Below are positions 44,042 through 52,763 of a DNA stretch of 64,000 bases, piece after piece. Made by a program: the position numbers and the translations under genes. The stretch comes from an uncultured Bacteroidia bacterium. Lineage in GTDB: Bacteria > Bacteroidota > Bacteroidia > Bacteroidales > UBA932. Position 1 is the stretch's first letter. Every line of letters begins with the position of its first letter. The DNA is taken from contig CACXMA010000003.1 in the NCBI GenBank assembly GCA_902768665.1, positions 1-64,000 of the forward strand, written 5' to 3'. Below the pieces are notes generated by a model. It saw only the letters and a list, made by a program, of their open reading frames with translations, was not told where the DNA came from and made no database searches.

Positions 44042-44142
44042 GATTCCACGGACAAGCCGTGGAATGACGAAATCGGACAAGCCGTGGAATATCGAAGCGA
44101 GCGCAGCCGTGGAATAACGAAGCGAGCGAAGCCGAGAGATCT
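44042..44142. repeat. Composite repeat cluster after the GIY-YIG gene
   Basis: A full family 1 copy GATTCCACGG...GGAATGAC (44042-44068), two partial copies (GGACAAGCCGTGGAAT about 44075-44090; GCAGCCGTGGAATAAC about 44103-44118), and a family 2-like end (GAAGCGAGCGAAGCC, GAGAGATCTC) up to the mnmG stop. Families 1 and 2 are joined here in one block. Confidence 0.85.
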
Positions 44143-46056
44143 CTAGCGGCCGAAGTAGACAAGGAGGACGGAGATGTCAGCAGGGGAGACGCCGGAGATG
44201 CGGGAGGCCTGGGCGATCGTTTCGGGACGGTAGCGCATGAGTTTCTGGCGGCACTCGATGGAGAGGCTGGAGACCTTGTCGAAGTCAAAATCTGCTGGAA
44301 TACGCAGATGCTCCAGGCGGGCCATCTTGTCGGCAAGGGCCCTTTCCCGCTCAATATATCCGCGATACTTCAGGAAAATTTCGACAGCACTTATGATGTT
44401 ATCTCGAGCATCGTCGAGAGATCCCTCCACTCGGTGTTCTCGGTCGAGATGACAAGCAGATGTTCCACGTGGAACAAATTGCAGCAAATCGGCCAGGCTG
44501 AGCTCGGGACGGGACGCCAGGTCGGAGAGCTTTTTAGATTCCGTCAGAGGAGCGGAAGCGACGGACTCCAGATAGGGATTGATGTCAGCAGCCTTGATGA
44601 GCGTGTTCTCGGCATAGTCCTGCAACTGCTGCACGGCTTCATACTTTCGCATCGTAAGGGCATACCGATCCTCGCCGGCCAGCCCGATGGCATGCGATCT
44701 AGGAGTCAGACGCTGATCGGCATTATCCTGCCGAAGCAGGATCCGGTACTCGGCGCGGGAGGTAAACATGCGGTAAGGCTCATCCACTCCTTTCGTAATC
44801 AGATCGTCGATCAGCACGCCGATGTAGGCCTCGTCGCGATGGAGAACGAAAGGCTCCCGGTCATGCAGCTTGAGATGGGCATTGATACCCGCCATCAGCC
44901 CCTGGGCCGCGGCCTCTTCATATCCGGTCGTGCCGTTAACCTGCCCGGCCAGATACAGCCCCTCGACGATGCGGGATTCCATCGTCGGTCGGAGATACAT
45001 CGGGTCGAAGTAATCATACTCGACCGCGTAGGCCGGCTTGAAAATCCGCGCATTCTCAAAGCCCTCGATGGCATGGAGGGCATCGAGCTGGACGTCCAGC
45101 GGCAGCGAAGAGGAGAACCCCTGAAGGTAGTATTCCGTCGAATTCCGATGCTGCGGCTCGAGGAAAAGCTGGTGCGAATCCTTGTCGGCGAAGGTCCGGA
45201 GCTTATCTTCGATGGACGGGCAGTAGCGCGGGCCCTTGCCGGCGATGAGTCCGGTAAAAAGCGGAGAGCGGTCAAAGCCGGTGCGGAGAATCTCGTGCAC
45301 CCGCAGGTTGGTATGGCAGATGTAGCAGGGCAGCTGCGGCTCGCCGGACTGGATCGTCGACGGGACGGAAAGAAAACTGAAGCGTTCGGGGGAGTCGTCG
45401 CCGAGCTGCAGCGGAAGACGGGACGTATCCACGCTCCGGATGTCGATGCGCGGCGGAGTGCCGGTCTTCATCCGGGCGGTCGGAATCCCCCGCTCCGCAA
45501 GCTGCTCCGTCAGACCGAGGCTTGCCTTCTCTCCGATGCGCCCGCCTTCCCAGACCGTCTGTCCGACGAAGAGTTTGCCGCCGAGGAAGGTTCCGGCGGT
45601 CAGGATAACCGCCTGAGAATGGAGAATTGCCCCGGTATTCGTACGAACGCCCGCAATTTTTCCGTTCTCAAAGAGGAAAGCGGTTGCTAAATCCGCGTAA
45701 ATACTTAATTTACAATGATTTGTAAGGATTTGACGCCAATTGACCGAAAACGCCCTTTTGTCGCATTGGGCGCGTGGGCTCCACATCGCAGGACCCTTCG
45801 AGCGGTTCAGCATCCGGAACTGGAGCGTCGACGCGTCCGTGACGATGCCGGTGTATCCGCCGAGCGCATCGATCTCCCGGACGATCTGTCCCTTGGCGAT
45901 TCCGCCGACGGCCGGGTTGCAGGACATGCGCGCGAAGCCGTCGAGGTCCATGGAGATGAGCAGCACGGACGAACCGAGGTTCGCCGCGGCCATCGCAGCC
46001 TCACAGCCGGCATGTCCCCCGCCGACGACGATGATGTCAAAGCACGGATCCGTCAT
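44143..46056 (-). CDS. mnmG: tRNA uridine-5-carboxymethylaminomethyl modification enzyme MnmG (GidA)
   Basis: 637 residues, normal length. With MnmE it modifies the wobble uridine of several tRNAs. FAD-binding [16 protein letters not shown] (residues 10-25); the family signatures [22 protein letters not shown] (about 46-67) and [18 protein letters not shown] (about 373-390); Cys of the active site in LPCYICHTN (about 273-281). The C-terminal helical domain binds tRNA. It overlaps ybeY by 4 nt. The TAG stop lies at the edge of a repeat cluster. Confidence 0.96.
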   Translation of the reverse strand: MTDPCFDIIVVGGGHAGCEAAMAAANLGSSVLLISMDLDGFARMSCNPAVGGIAKGQIVREIDALGGYTGIVTDASTLQFRMLNRSKGPAMWSPRAQCDKRAFSVNWRQILTNHCKLSIYADLATAFLFENGKIAGVRTNTGAILHSQAVILTAGTFLGGKLFVGQTVWEGGRIGEKASLGLTEQLAERGIPTARMKTGTPPRIDIRSVDTSRLPLQLGDDSPERFSFLSVPSTIQSGEPQLPCYICHTNLRVHEILRTGFDRSPLFTGLIAGKGPRYCPSIEDKLRTFADKDSHQLFLEPQHRNSTEYYLQGFSSSLPLDVQLDALHAIEGFENARIFKPAYAVEYDYFDPMYLRPTMESRIVEGLYLAGQVNGTTGYEEAAAQGLMAGINAHLKLHDREPFVLHRDEAYIGVLIDDLITKGVDEPYRMFTSRAEYRILLRQDNADQRLTPRSHAIGLAGEDRYALTMRKYEAVQQLQDYAENTLIKAADINPYLESVASAPLTESKKLSDLASRPELSLADLLQFVPRGTSACHLDREHRVEGSLDDARDNIISAVEIFLKYRGYIERERALADKMARLEHLRIPADFDFDKVSSLSIECRQKLMRYRPETIAQASRISGVSPADISVLLVYFGR

Positions 46057-46478
46057 GCGAGCGTCTTCAAGAGTTCGAGAGCGGCATTTTCCTGCCGGCG
46101 CATCTCAGCCTGGTCCTCAGGAGTATGGTCGTCGAAACCGATCAGGTGCAGCACGCCGTGGATGATGACCCGGTGGAGCTCCTCGTCGAAAGAGGCGGCT
46201 CCGTATTCCTCGGCATTGGCACGGACCGTATCGACGCTGATGATCAGATCGCCGGAAAGGACGTCCCCTTCGCAATAGTCAAAGGTAATGATGTCCGTAT
46301 AGTAATCGTGGCCGAGGTACTGCCGGTTGACATCGAGGATGTAAGGGTCCGAGCAGAAGACGACGGACACATCGCCGAGCCGCATCTCGGCCTGGGCGAC
46401 AATCTCCTTGATCCAGCGGCTGGTCAGACGGCGGGAGCCGAAGTGAAAAGAAGTGTCTTCGATTTGATACGTAATCAT
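46053..46478 (-). CDS. ybeY: Endoribonuclease YbeY (rRNA maturation factor)
   Basis: 141 residues from ATG 46478. Single-strand-specific metallo-RNase for 16S rRNA 3' end maturation. Metal motif [12 protein letters not shown] from H107: His at 107, 111 and 118, so the third His is one residue further than in the usual HxxxHxxxxx[20 protein letters not shown] (about 45-63) is typical. Overlaps mnmG by 4 nt. An upstream TTG start (46487) is less likely. Confidence 0.93.
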   Translation of the reverse strand: MITYQIEDTSFHFGSRRLTSRWIKEIVAQAEMRLGDVSVVFCSDPYILDVNRQYLGHDYYTDIITFDYCEGDVLSGDLIISVDTVRANAEEYGAASFDEELHRVIIHGVLHLIGFDDHTPEDQAEMRRQENAALELLKTLA

Positions 46479-46547
46479 ATCCTTCAAAATTTACTGCAAA
46501 TCTACAACTATTAAATCAAAAAATTATGAAAACAGAATAATTCTTCC

Positions 46548-46555
46548 TATCTTTG
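46548..46555 (+). promoter_or_regulatory. -7 box of the tonB promoter
   Basis: TATCTTTG, about 41 nt before the tonB ATG. At the -33 position there is TTATG, a weak match to TTTG. Confidence 0.5.
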
Positions 46556-46596
46556 ACGGACTGAATGCCTTTTTTTGACAATAAAAACACACAGAT

Positions 46597-47298
46597 ATGG
46601 AAATCAAGAAATCAGTGAAAGCCAGCCTCGAGAACAAGAAGCTTCTGTTCCTCGAGATCGGATTGGTTCTTGCCCTCGGCCTTATCTGGGCCGGTTTCTC
46701 CTGGGAGACCAAGGAAGCCGAAGAGTCCAAGATGAAGAAAGAGGTGAAGATGGAAGAAGAGACCGAGCAGGAAGAGGTCATCATCGAAGAAGAGAAGAAG
46801 CCCGAGATTCCGCCGGAGGAGCAGCCCGAAGAGGAGCAGTTCTCCGATGAGATCGAAGAGGTCGAGGATGATGAGGAGGAGACCGTCCAGCGCATCGACG
46901 AAGACAAGGAAATCGAGATTGTCCGCGTCGAGCGCCACGAAAATGTGGAAGTCGAAGAGGAGGAAGAAGAAGTCGAGACCGTCGAGTTCTTCCGCGTCGA
47001 GGTCAAGCCGACCTTCCAGGGCGGCGATCCGAACGCCTTCTCCAAATGGGTCGCCCAGCACCTCCAGTATCCTGAAATTGCGAAGGAGAACGGCATCAAG
47101 GGCCGTGTCATCCTCCAGTTCACGATCGGTGTCGACGGCAAGCTGACCGACATCAAGGTTGTCCGCGGTGTGGACAAGGCGCTGGATGACGAAGCCGTCC
47201 GCGTCGTCAAGTCCTCCCCGAAGTGGACCCCTGGCAAGCAGAGAGACCGCGCCGTTAAGGTCACCTACACCTTCCCGGTTATCTTTGAGCTGAGATAA
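46597..47298 (+). CDS. Energy transducer TonB
   Basis: 233 residues. Transfers energy from the inner membrane to outer-membrane receptors such as the ones further right in this window. A membrane anchor (about 17-33, FLEIGLVLALGLIWAGF) follows SVKASLENKK. The periplasmic linker (about 38-130) is almost wholly Glu, Lys, Val and Ile rather than Pro-rich: runs such as EVEEEEEEVETVEF. The TonB C-terminal domain covers about 135-233 (KPTFQGGDPNAFSKWVAQHLQYPEIAKENGIKGRVILQFTI, ALDDEAVRVVKSSPKWTPGKQRDRAVKV). exbB/exbD are not adjacent. A terminator follows. Confidence 0.92.
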   Translation: MEIKKSVKASLENKKLLFLEIGLVLALGLIWAGFSWETKEAEESKMKKEVKMEEETEQEEVIIEEEKKPEIPPEEQPEEEQFSDEIEEVEDDEEETVQRIDEDKEIEIVRVERHENVEVEEEEEEVETVEFFRVEVKPTFQGGDPNAFSKWVAQHLQYPEIAKENGIKGRVILQFTIGVDGKLTDIKVVRGVDKALDDEAVRVVKSSPKWTPGKQRDRAVKVTYTFPVIFELR

Positions 47299-47317
47299 AT
47301 GATTGAAAATCAGTGAA

Positions 47318-47344
47318 AAGGCCGTCCAGAGGATGGCCTTTTTT
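47318..47344 (+). terminator. Terminator after tonB
   Basis: AAGGCCGTCC pairs with GGATGGCCTT around AGA and is followed by TTTT; the hflX ATG is 6 nt further. Confidence 0.85.
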
Positions 47345-47349
47345 AGATT

Positions 47350-48549
47350 ATGGTCGAGCAGGAGAATCTACACAGTGAAAAAGCCGTCTTTATCGGGGTG
47401 GTCCTCGAAAAGAACGGCGAAAGGAAAGTCCTCGAATACCTCGAGGAACTGGCATTTCTGGCTGAAACGGCCGGAGCCGTCCCGGACCGCAAGTTCATCC
47501 AACGGATGGACCGGCCGGACAAGTCCACCTACATCGGGACGGGTAAATTAAAGGAAATCAAGCAGTACTGCGAGGAGAACGATATCGAGTACGTCATCTT
47601 CGACGACGAACTGACGGGCACCCAGCAGCGCAATATCGAGCGGGAACTGGACAACAAAGCCCTCAACGTCATCGACCGGACGAGCCTCATCCTCGAGATC
47701 TTCGCTCAGCGGGCAAAGACCTCCTACGCCAAGATGCAGGTGGAACTCGCTCACTATCAGTATATGCTGCCGCGTCTGGCGGGCATGTGGACCCACCTCG
47801 AGCGCCAGCGAGGCGGCATGGGGACCCGCGGCGGTATGGGTGAGACCCAGATCGAGGTCGACCGCCGTATCGTCAAGCAGCGCATCACCAAACTCAAGGA
47901 AGACCTCCGCAAGGTCGACCGCCAGATGGCGACCCAGCGCAGCAACCGCGGCTCGCTCGTGCGTCTGGCTCTTGTCGGCTACACCAATGTCGGCAAGAGC
48001 ACGCTGATGAACCTCCTGGCCAAGAGCGACGTCTTCGCCGAGAACAAGCTCTTCGCAACGCTCGACACCACCGTCCGCAAGGTCGTCATCGAGAACGTCC
48101 CGTTCCTGCTGAGCGACACCGTCGGATTCATCCGCAAGCTGCCCACCCAGCTCGTAGAGGCCTTCAAAAGCACCCTCGACGAGGTCCGCGAGGCCGACAT
48201 CCTCGTCCACGTCGTCGACATCTCCCACCCCGAGTTCGAGGAGCAGATGCAGGTCGTGGAAAAGACCCTCCAGGAAATCGGCGCCGGCGGAAAGCCCGTC
48301 TATGTCGTCTTCAACAAGGTCGATGCCTACCGCAACGAGCCCTACGACGAGTTCTCGCTGGAGCCGAAAAAGCCCGAAAACCGCACCCTCGAGGAACTGC
48401 AGCACAGCTGGATCGCGGAGGAAAAGACCCCTTGCATCTTCATCTCCGCCCTCAAGAAAACCGGCATAGACAAACTCCGCAACGACATCTACAAGATGGT
48501 CGCCGAGATCCACGCCGGCCGCTATCCTTTCAACAATTTCCTCTGGTAA
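47350..48549 (+). CDS. hflX: Ribosome-associated GTPase HflX
   Basis: 399 residues. Splits stalled or stressed ribosomes. The N-terminal HflX domain (about 10-195) has TYIGTGKLKEIK, VIFDDELTGTQQRNIE, VIDRTSLILEIFAQRAKTSYAKMQVELA and the glycine-rich RGGMGTRGGMGETQIE. The G domain: G1 GYTNVGKST (about 210-218), G3 DTVGFI, G4 NKVD. The C-terminus has an added TLEELQHSW segment and ISALKKTGID (G5). It is followed after 3 nt by the TonB-dependent receptor gene. Confidence 0.95.
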   Translation: MVEQENLHSEKAVFIGVVLEKNGERKVLEYLEELAFLAETAGAVPDRKFIQRMDRPDKSTYIGTGKLKEIKQYCEENDIEYVIFDDELTGTQQRNIERELDNKALNVIDRTSLILEIFAQRAKTSYAKMQVELAHYQYMLPRLAGMWTHLERQRGGMGTRGGMGETQIEVDRRIVKQRITKLKEDLRKVDRQMATQRSNRGSLVRLALVGYTNVGKSTLMNLLAKSDVFAENKLFATLDTTVRKVVIENVPFLLSDTVGFIRKLPTQLVEAFKSTLDEVREADILVHVVDISHPEFEEQMQVVEKTLQEIGAGGKPVYVVFNKVDAYRNEPYDEFSLEPKKPENRTLEELQHSWIAEEKTPCIFISALKKTGIDKLRNDIYKMVAEIHAGRYPFNNFLW

Positions 48550-48552
48550 TCC

Positions 48553-51500
48553 ATGAGAAAAGCCCTACCTATATACATTGCTTTTCTGCTTCTTTCCTGC
48601 CTCCCCCTCCGGGCGCAGGACGACCTCTCCCGCTTCGAGAAGGACGCGGGAGCCCTCTCCACGCTCTTTCGCGGGCGACTGCAGAAAAACACGACCTTCC
48701 GCTACAACGGCACCTTCTACCTCGACACCCGCACCTTCCGGAAAGGGGACGTCCTCTACAACGGTAAATACTACACGGACGTCCTCCTCAACCTCAACGC
48801 CTCCACCCAGGAACTGGTCATCCGCCCGGAAGCCAATTCCGCCGGCGTCATCCTCTACAGGGATCAAGTAGCCTGGTTCTCCATCGGGAACCGCCGCTTC
48901 GTCAACCTCCGTTACATCGGTCTCAAAGACGCCCCCGAGGGCTATTATGAGGTCATCCGTGACGGTCGGGAGCCGATTCTGCGGATGAGTTTCAAATACC
49001 TCAGGGCAGCAACCGGCCTGCTCAGTGCAAAGACGCTGGACGACATGGATGAAAACTACGACCCTGCCGTGGTCAGCTACTACGACCGGGAAGAAAAGTA
49101 CTATCTCCTCCACCCGGACGGCATCCTGCAGAAAATCGGAGCCGGCAACGCCCGGCGGCGTCTGAAAAAATCCTATGACGAGAGCGGAAGCCCCTTTGCG
49201 GAAGAAGCGTTCGCCTGGGCGCCCGAGTCGGACAAGACGGAAGGCACCCTCCCGAAAAACCGTTTCGACAGCCGCACCTCTCAGTTACTCCCGGCCGGTT
49301 ATTTCGATGAGAACAAGGAGAAAGAAGACACGACCGCAAGCCACGAAGCCCTGACCGTCACCTTCCGCAACAAGATTTACGAGATCGGCGAAGCCGGCAG
49401 GAGCAGAAGCAGCAAAGCGAAGGTCACCGGCATCGTATACGAAGCCGAAACCGGCCTCCCGCTGCCCGGAACGGTTGTCTTTGATGACAAGACGCACACC
49501 TATGCCCGGACGGACAGGAATGGCCGCTACACCATCACCCTTCCCGTCGGGGACAACATCCTCAACTTCAACGCCGACACCAAGGAAGACCTCCCGCTGA
49601 AAATCAACCTCCTGTCCGAGGGCACGCTGGATGTCGTCATGACCGAGCGGATCAACTATCTCGAAGGGGCCGTCATCTCCGCCAGCAGCATCGAGCAGCA
49701 TTCTTCCAGCGCCATCGGCGTGGAGAAAGTCAGCATCAAAACCCTGACCAAAATCCCGACCGCCTTCGGGGAAGGCGACGTCCTCAAGGCCGTCCTGACC
49801 CTCCCGGGCGTCAAGACCGTCGGCGAGGCGTCCGGCGGCTTCAACGTACGCGGCGGATCGGCCGACCAGAACCTCGTCCTCTTTGACGACAACACCATCT
49901 ACAACCCCAGCCACCTCTTCGGCATCTTCTCGGCTTTCAACCCCGACATCGTCGAGAACGTGGAGCTGTACAAGAGTTCCATCCCGGCCGAATACGGCGG
50001 CCGCATCTCCTCCGTGCTGAGCGTCAACACCCGCCGGGGCGACCCCACCAAGTTCAAAGGCTCGCTGGGTATCGGCCTGCTGACCAGCCGCATCCACCTG
50101 GAAGGCCCCATCGCCAAAGGGAAAACCTCTTTCATCGCCGCAGCGCGAACCTCCTATTCCGACTGGCTGATGAAGATGCTCCCCAAGAGCAGCGCCTATG
50201 CAGGCGGAGGAGCCACCTTCTCGGATGTCAATCTCGGTCTCACACACCGCTTCGACGACCGCAACTCCCTGCAGCTGAACGGGTACTTCGCGACAGACCG
50301 CTTCGCTTTCAGCGGCGATACGACTTTCCGCTACACCAACCTCAACGCCTCCGTCGCATTCCGGCACAAGGGCAGGGAGGGCGGATCCTTCAAGCTCAGC
50401 ACCGGCTATGACCATTACTTCAACATCCTCGGCGCCCACCAGTGGGAAACCGGCGCCTATGACATGGAAACGGTTATCCGCCAGGGTTTTCTGAAGGCAG
50501 GATGGGAGCGGCCTATCGGCAGTCATACGCTCTCCTTCGGTGCCAATCTCGTCGGTTACGCCCTGGACCCCGGCATTATGGACCCCTATGGCGAAATGTC
50601 GCAGGTCAAGCATGCAAGGCTCGAACGGGAACTGGGCATCGAACCGTCCGTCTACCTTTCGGAGCGATGGACACCCAATGAGCACTTCTCCGTCGACGGC
50701 GGTATTCGACTCTCCTCTTTCCTGGCACTCGACCCCACCCAGTTCTACGCAGAGCCGGAATTCCGATTCTCCGCGAAGTACTCCCCGGCGCGGCTCTTCA
50801 GCCTGAAAGCCGGTGTCAACACGATGACCCAATACATCCACCTGATTTCCAACACCTCCTCCATCTCCCCGATGGACACCTGGCGGCTCTCCAGCAAGGA
50901 TATCGTCCCCACGAAGGGCTGGCAGGCCGCTGCCGGAGCCTACTGGACGCTGGTCGGGGCCAAGATGGACCTCTCTGTGGAAGGCTACTACAAACAGAGC
51001 CGCAACGGACTGGATTACAAGAGCGGCGCCCTCCTGTCGATGAATCCGAACATAGCCGACGAGCTCGTACCCGTGCGCGGAAAGGCCTACGGCGTCGAGT
51101 TCATGATCAACAAGCCCGCAGGCCGCCTGACCGGCTGGGTATCCTACACTTACTCCCGCAGTCTGCTGCAGGAAATGAGCGACCGGGGCGTCCAGACCAT
51201 CAATCACGGCGACTGGTACAACGCCCCATACGACAAGCCGCACGAGTTCAAATTCGCCGGCAATTACGCCCTGACGCACCGTTTCAGCCTCTCGCTGAAC
51301 GTCGACTATTCCACCGGACGCCCCATTACGATTCCGGTTGGCAAGTACTACTACGGGGGCCAGTGGCGCCTCGCCTACTCCGAGCGCAACAGCCACCGGA
51401 TCCCGGACTATTTCCGGATAGACGCCGCTGTCAACATAGACCCCGGCCACTACCTCAAGGCCCTGGCCCACGCGTCCGTAACCATCGGTGTCTATAACAT

Positions 51501-51624
51501 CACCGGCCGCAAGAATCCCTATTCGGTGTTCTACAAGACGGAAAAGAACGGTCGCGTCAACGGATACATGCTCTCCGTCTTTGCGACGCAGGTCCCTTAC
51601 ATCAACCTCAACATCCTCTTCTGA
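48553..51624 (+). CDS. TonB-dependent outer-membrane receptor with N-terminal extension
   Basis: 1023 residues with a signal peptide (cut near LPLRAQ). Residues about 22-270 are an unusual periplasmic extension of beta character (FYLDTRTFRKGDVLYNGKYYTDVLLNLNASTQELVI). A carboxypeptidase-D regulatory-like domain lies at about 290-365 (VTGIVYEAETGLPLPGTVVF), the plug at about 375-500 (GEGDVLKAVLTLPGVKTVGEASGGFNVRGGSADQNLVLFDD), then the 22-strand barrel ending in INLNILF. The long extension and the next two genes set it apart from SusC. Probably imports an iron chelate, peptide or similar; the substrate is unknown. Confidence 0.9.
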   Translation: MRKALPIYIAFLLLSCLPLRAQDDLSRFEKDAGALSTLFRGRLQKNTTFRYNGTFYLDTRTFRKGDVLYNGKYYTDVLLNLNASTQELVIRPEANSAGVILYRDQVAWFSIGNRRFVNLRYIGLKDAPEGYYEVIRDGREPILRMSFKYLRAATGLLSAKTLDDMDENYDPAVVSYYDREEKYYLLHPDGILQKIGAGNARRRLKKSYDESGSPFAEEAFAWAPESDKTEGTLPKNRFDSRTSQLLPAGYFDENKEKEDTTASHEALTVTFRNKIYEIGEAGRSRSSKAKVTGIVYEAETGLPLPGTVVFDDKTHTYARTDRNGRYTITLPVGDNILNFNADTKEDLPLKINLLSEGTLDVVMTERINYLEGAVISASSIEQHSSSAIGVEKVSIKTLTKIPTAFGEGDVLKAVLTLPGVKTVGEASGGFNVRGGSADQNLVLFDDNTIYNPSHLFGIFSAFNPDIVENVELYKSSIPAEYGGRISSVLSVNTRRGDPTKFKGSLGIGLLTSRIHLEGPIAKGKTSFIAAARTSYSDWLMKMLPKSSAYAGGGATFSDVNLGLTHRFDDRNSLQLNGYFATDRFAFSGDTTFRYTNLNASVAFRHKGREGGSFKLSTGYDHYFNILGAHQWETGAYDMETVIRQGFLKAGWERPIGSHTLSFGANLVGYALDPGIMDPYGEMSQVKHARLERELGIEPSVYLSERWTPNEHFSVDGGIRLSSFLALDPTQFYAEPEFRFSAKYSPARLFSLKAGVNTMTQYIHLISNTSSISPMDTWRLSSKDIVPTKGWQAAAGAYWTLVGAKMDLSVEGYYKQSRNGLDYKSGALLSMNPNIADELVPVRGKAYGVEFMINKPAGRLTGWVSYTYSRSLLQEMSDRGVQTINHGDWYNAPYDKPHEFKFAGNYALTHRFSLSLNVDYSTGRPITIPVGKYYYGGQWRLAYSERNSHRIPDYFRIDAAVNIDPGHYLKALAHASVTIGVYNITGRKNPYSVFYKTEKNGRVNGYMLSVFATQVPYINLNILF

Positions 51625-52763
51625 TGAAAGTCCGGAAATACCTATACAGCGCAGTGGCCGTCCTGCTGGGAGTGTCCTCCTGCATTTATCCTTACGACGC
51701 CGATATTTCGAAGGAAACGGACCAGACCATCGTCATCGAAGGTGAAGTCCTCGTCGGCGGCACCACGACAATCCGTCTGTCCTATCTGACGGAGCTGGGT
51801 TCCCTCGCGTCATCCCGCCATCCGGCCGGAAGGGCCTGGGTGGAAGACAGGGACGGAAACCGCTTTGAATCTTCCAACAAGAGTCTTTCCTGGAACATCA
51901 GCATTCCTACGGAAACCGCACCCAGCGGAAAACAATACCGGGCCGTCATCGAGGTCGACGGAGAGACCTATGTATCCGAATGGCTCGACGCCGATCCGAA
52001 GCCGACCATCAACGGCATTCACTTCGGCAGCGACGGAGTCAAAGTCACCGTCTATGTCGATGTCGATGCCCAGGCATGCCGCAGCGGCTACATGGGTTTC
52101 TCCTTCGATGAGACCTGGGAATTCCACGCCGACTTCATTCCGGAGGTCGTGGTCAATCCCAACAGCTGGCAGTACTCTGACCTGATGAGCACCTGGCCTT
52201 TCTACTGGTGCTATAGAAGCAGCGTCTCGCAGCAGATGGTCCTACTCGACTATTCGGCACTGGAGGGCGCCCAAACCAAGCAATACCCGGTCCATTCCTT
52301 CCTCTGCATCGATTCCCGCAACCACCTGAAGTATTCCATCCTCGTCAAGGCATTCGCCCTCTCCCGGGATGCCTACCTCTATAATAAACAGACGCAGGAT
52401 ATGTCGGAAATCGGAGGCGACCTCTTCTCTCCGGAGCCCGGTATGCTGCAGGGCAACCTGACCTGCACATCCGATGACGGGCGCCAGGTTATGGGCCTTA
52501 TCCTTGCTGCAGAGGTCGCTACCAAACGCGCCTTTCTCGACAACCGCTACCTCAGAGTCACCCGACAGGACGACAGCTTCATGGTGGAAGTGCCGGAAGA
52601 AAAAATGCCTGTCTACTACTATGATATGAACTATAGACCCATCAAGTATGTCACGATGGAAGACCGGCAGGTGGTCGGATGGGGCCCGCACCGCTGCATC
52701 AACTGCCTCGAAGCCGGTGGAACGCAGGAAAAACCAGCATTTTGGGATGATGACAAACAATAA
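51624..52763 (+). CDS. DUF4249 outer-membrane lipoprotein
   Basis: 379 residues. Lipobox GVSSC (Cys about 20). DUF4249 features: TIVIEGEVLVGG, YRAVIEVDGETYVSEW, and the ending CINCLEAGGTQEKPAFW with the paired Cys. Members lie next to TonB-dependent receptors and are thought to be their surface partners, a role similar to SusD. The start overlaps the receptor stop by one base (TGATG). Confidence 0.85.
   Translation: MKVRKYLYSAVAVLLGVSSCIYPYDADISKETDQTIVIEGEVLVGGTTTIRLSYLTELGSLASSRHPAGRAWVEDRDGNRFESSNKSLSWNISIPTETAPSGKQYRAVIEVDGETYVSEWLDADPKPTINGIHFGSDGVKVTVYVDVDAQACRSGYMGFSFDETWEFHADFIPEVVVNPNSWQYSDLMSTWPFYWCYRSSVSQQMVLLDYSALEGAQTKQYPVHSFLCIDSRNHLKYSILVKAFALSRDAYLYNKQTQDMSEIGGDLFSPEPGMLQGNLTCTSDDGRQVMGLILAAEVATKRAFLDNRYLRVTRQDDSFMVEVPEEKMPVYYYDMNYRPIKYVTMEDRQVVGWGPHRCINCLEAGGTQEKPAFWDDDKQ

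Noticed and set aside
44237..45690. Open frames on the + strand opposite mnmG
   Set aside because: Antisense shadows of an intact, conserved tRNA-modification gene.
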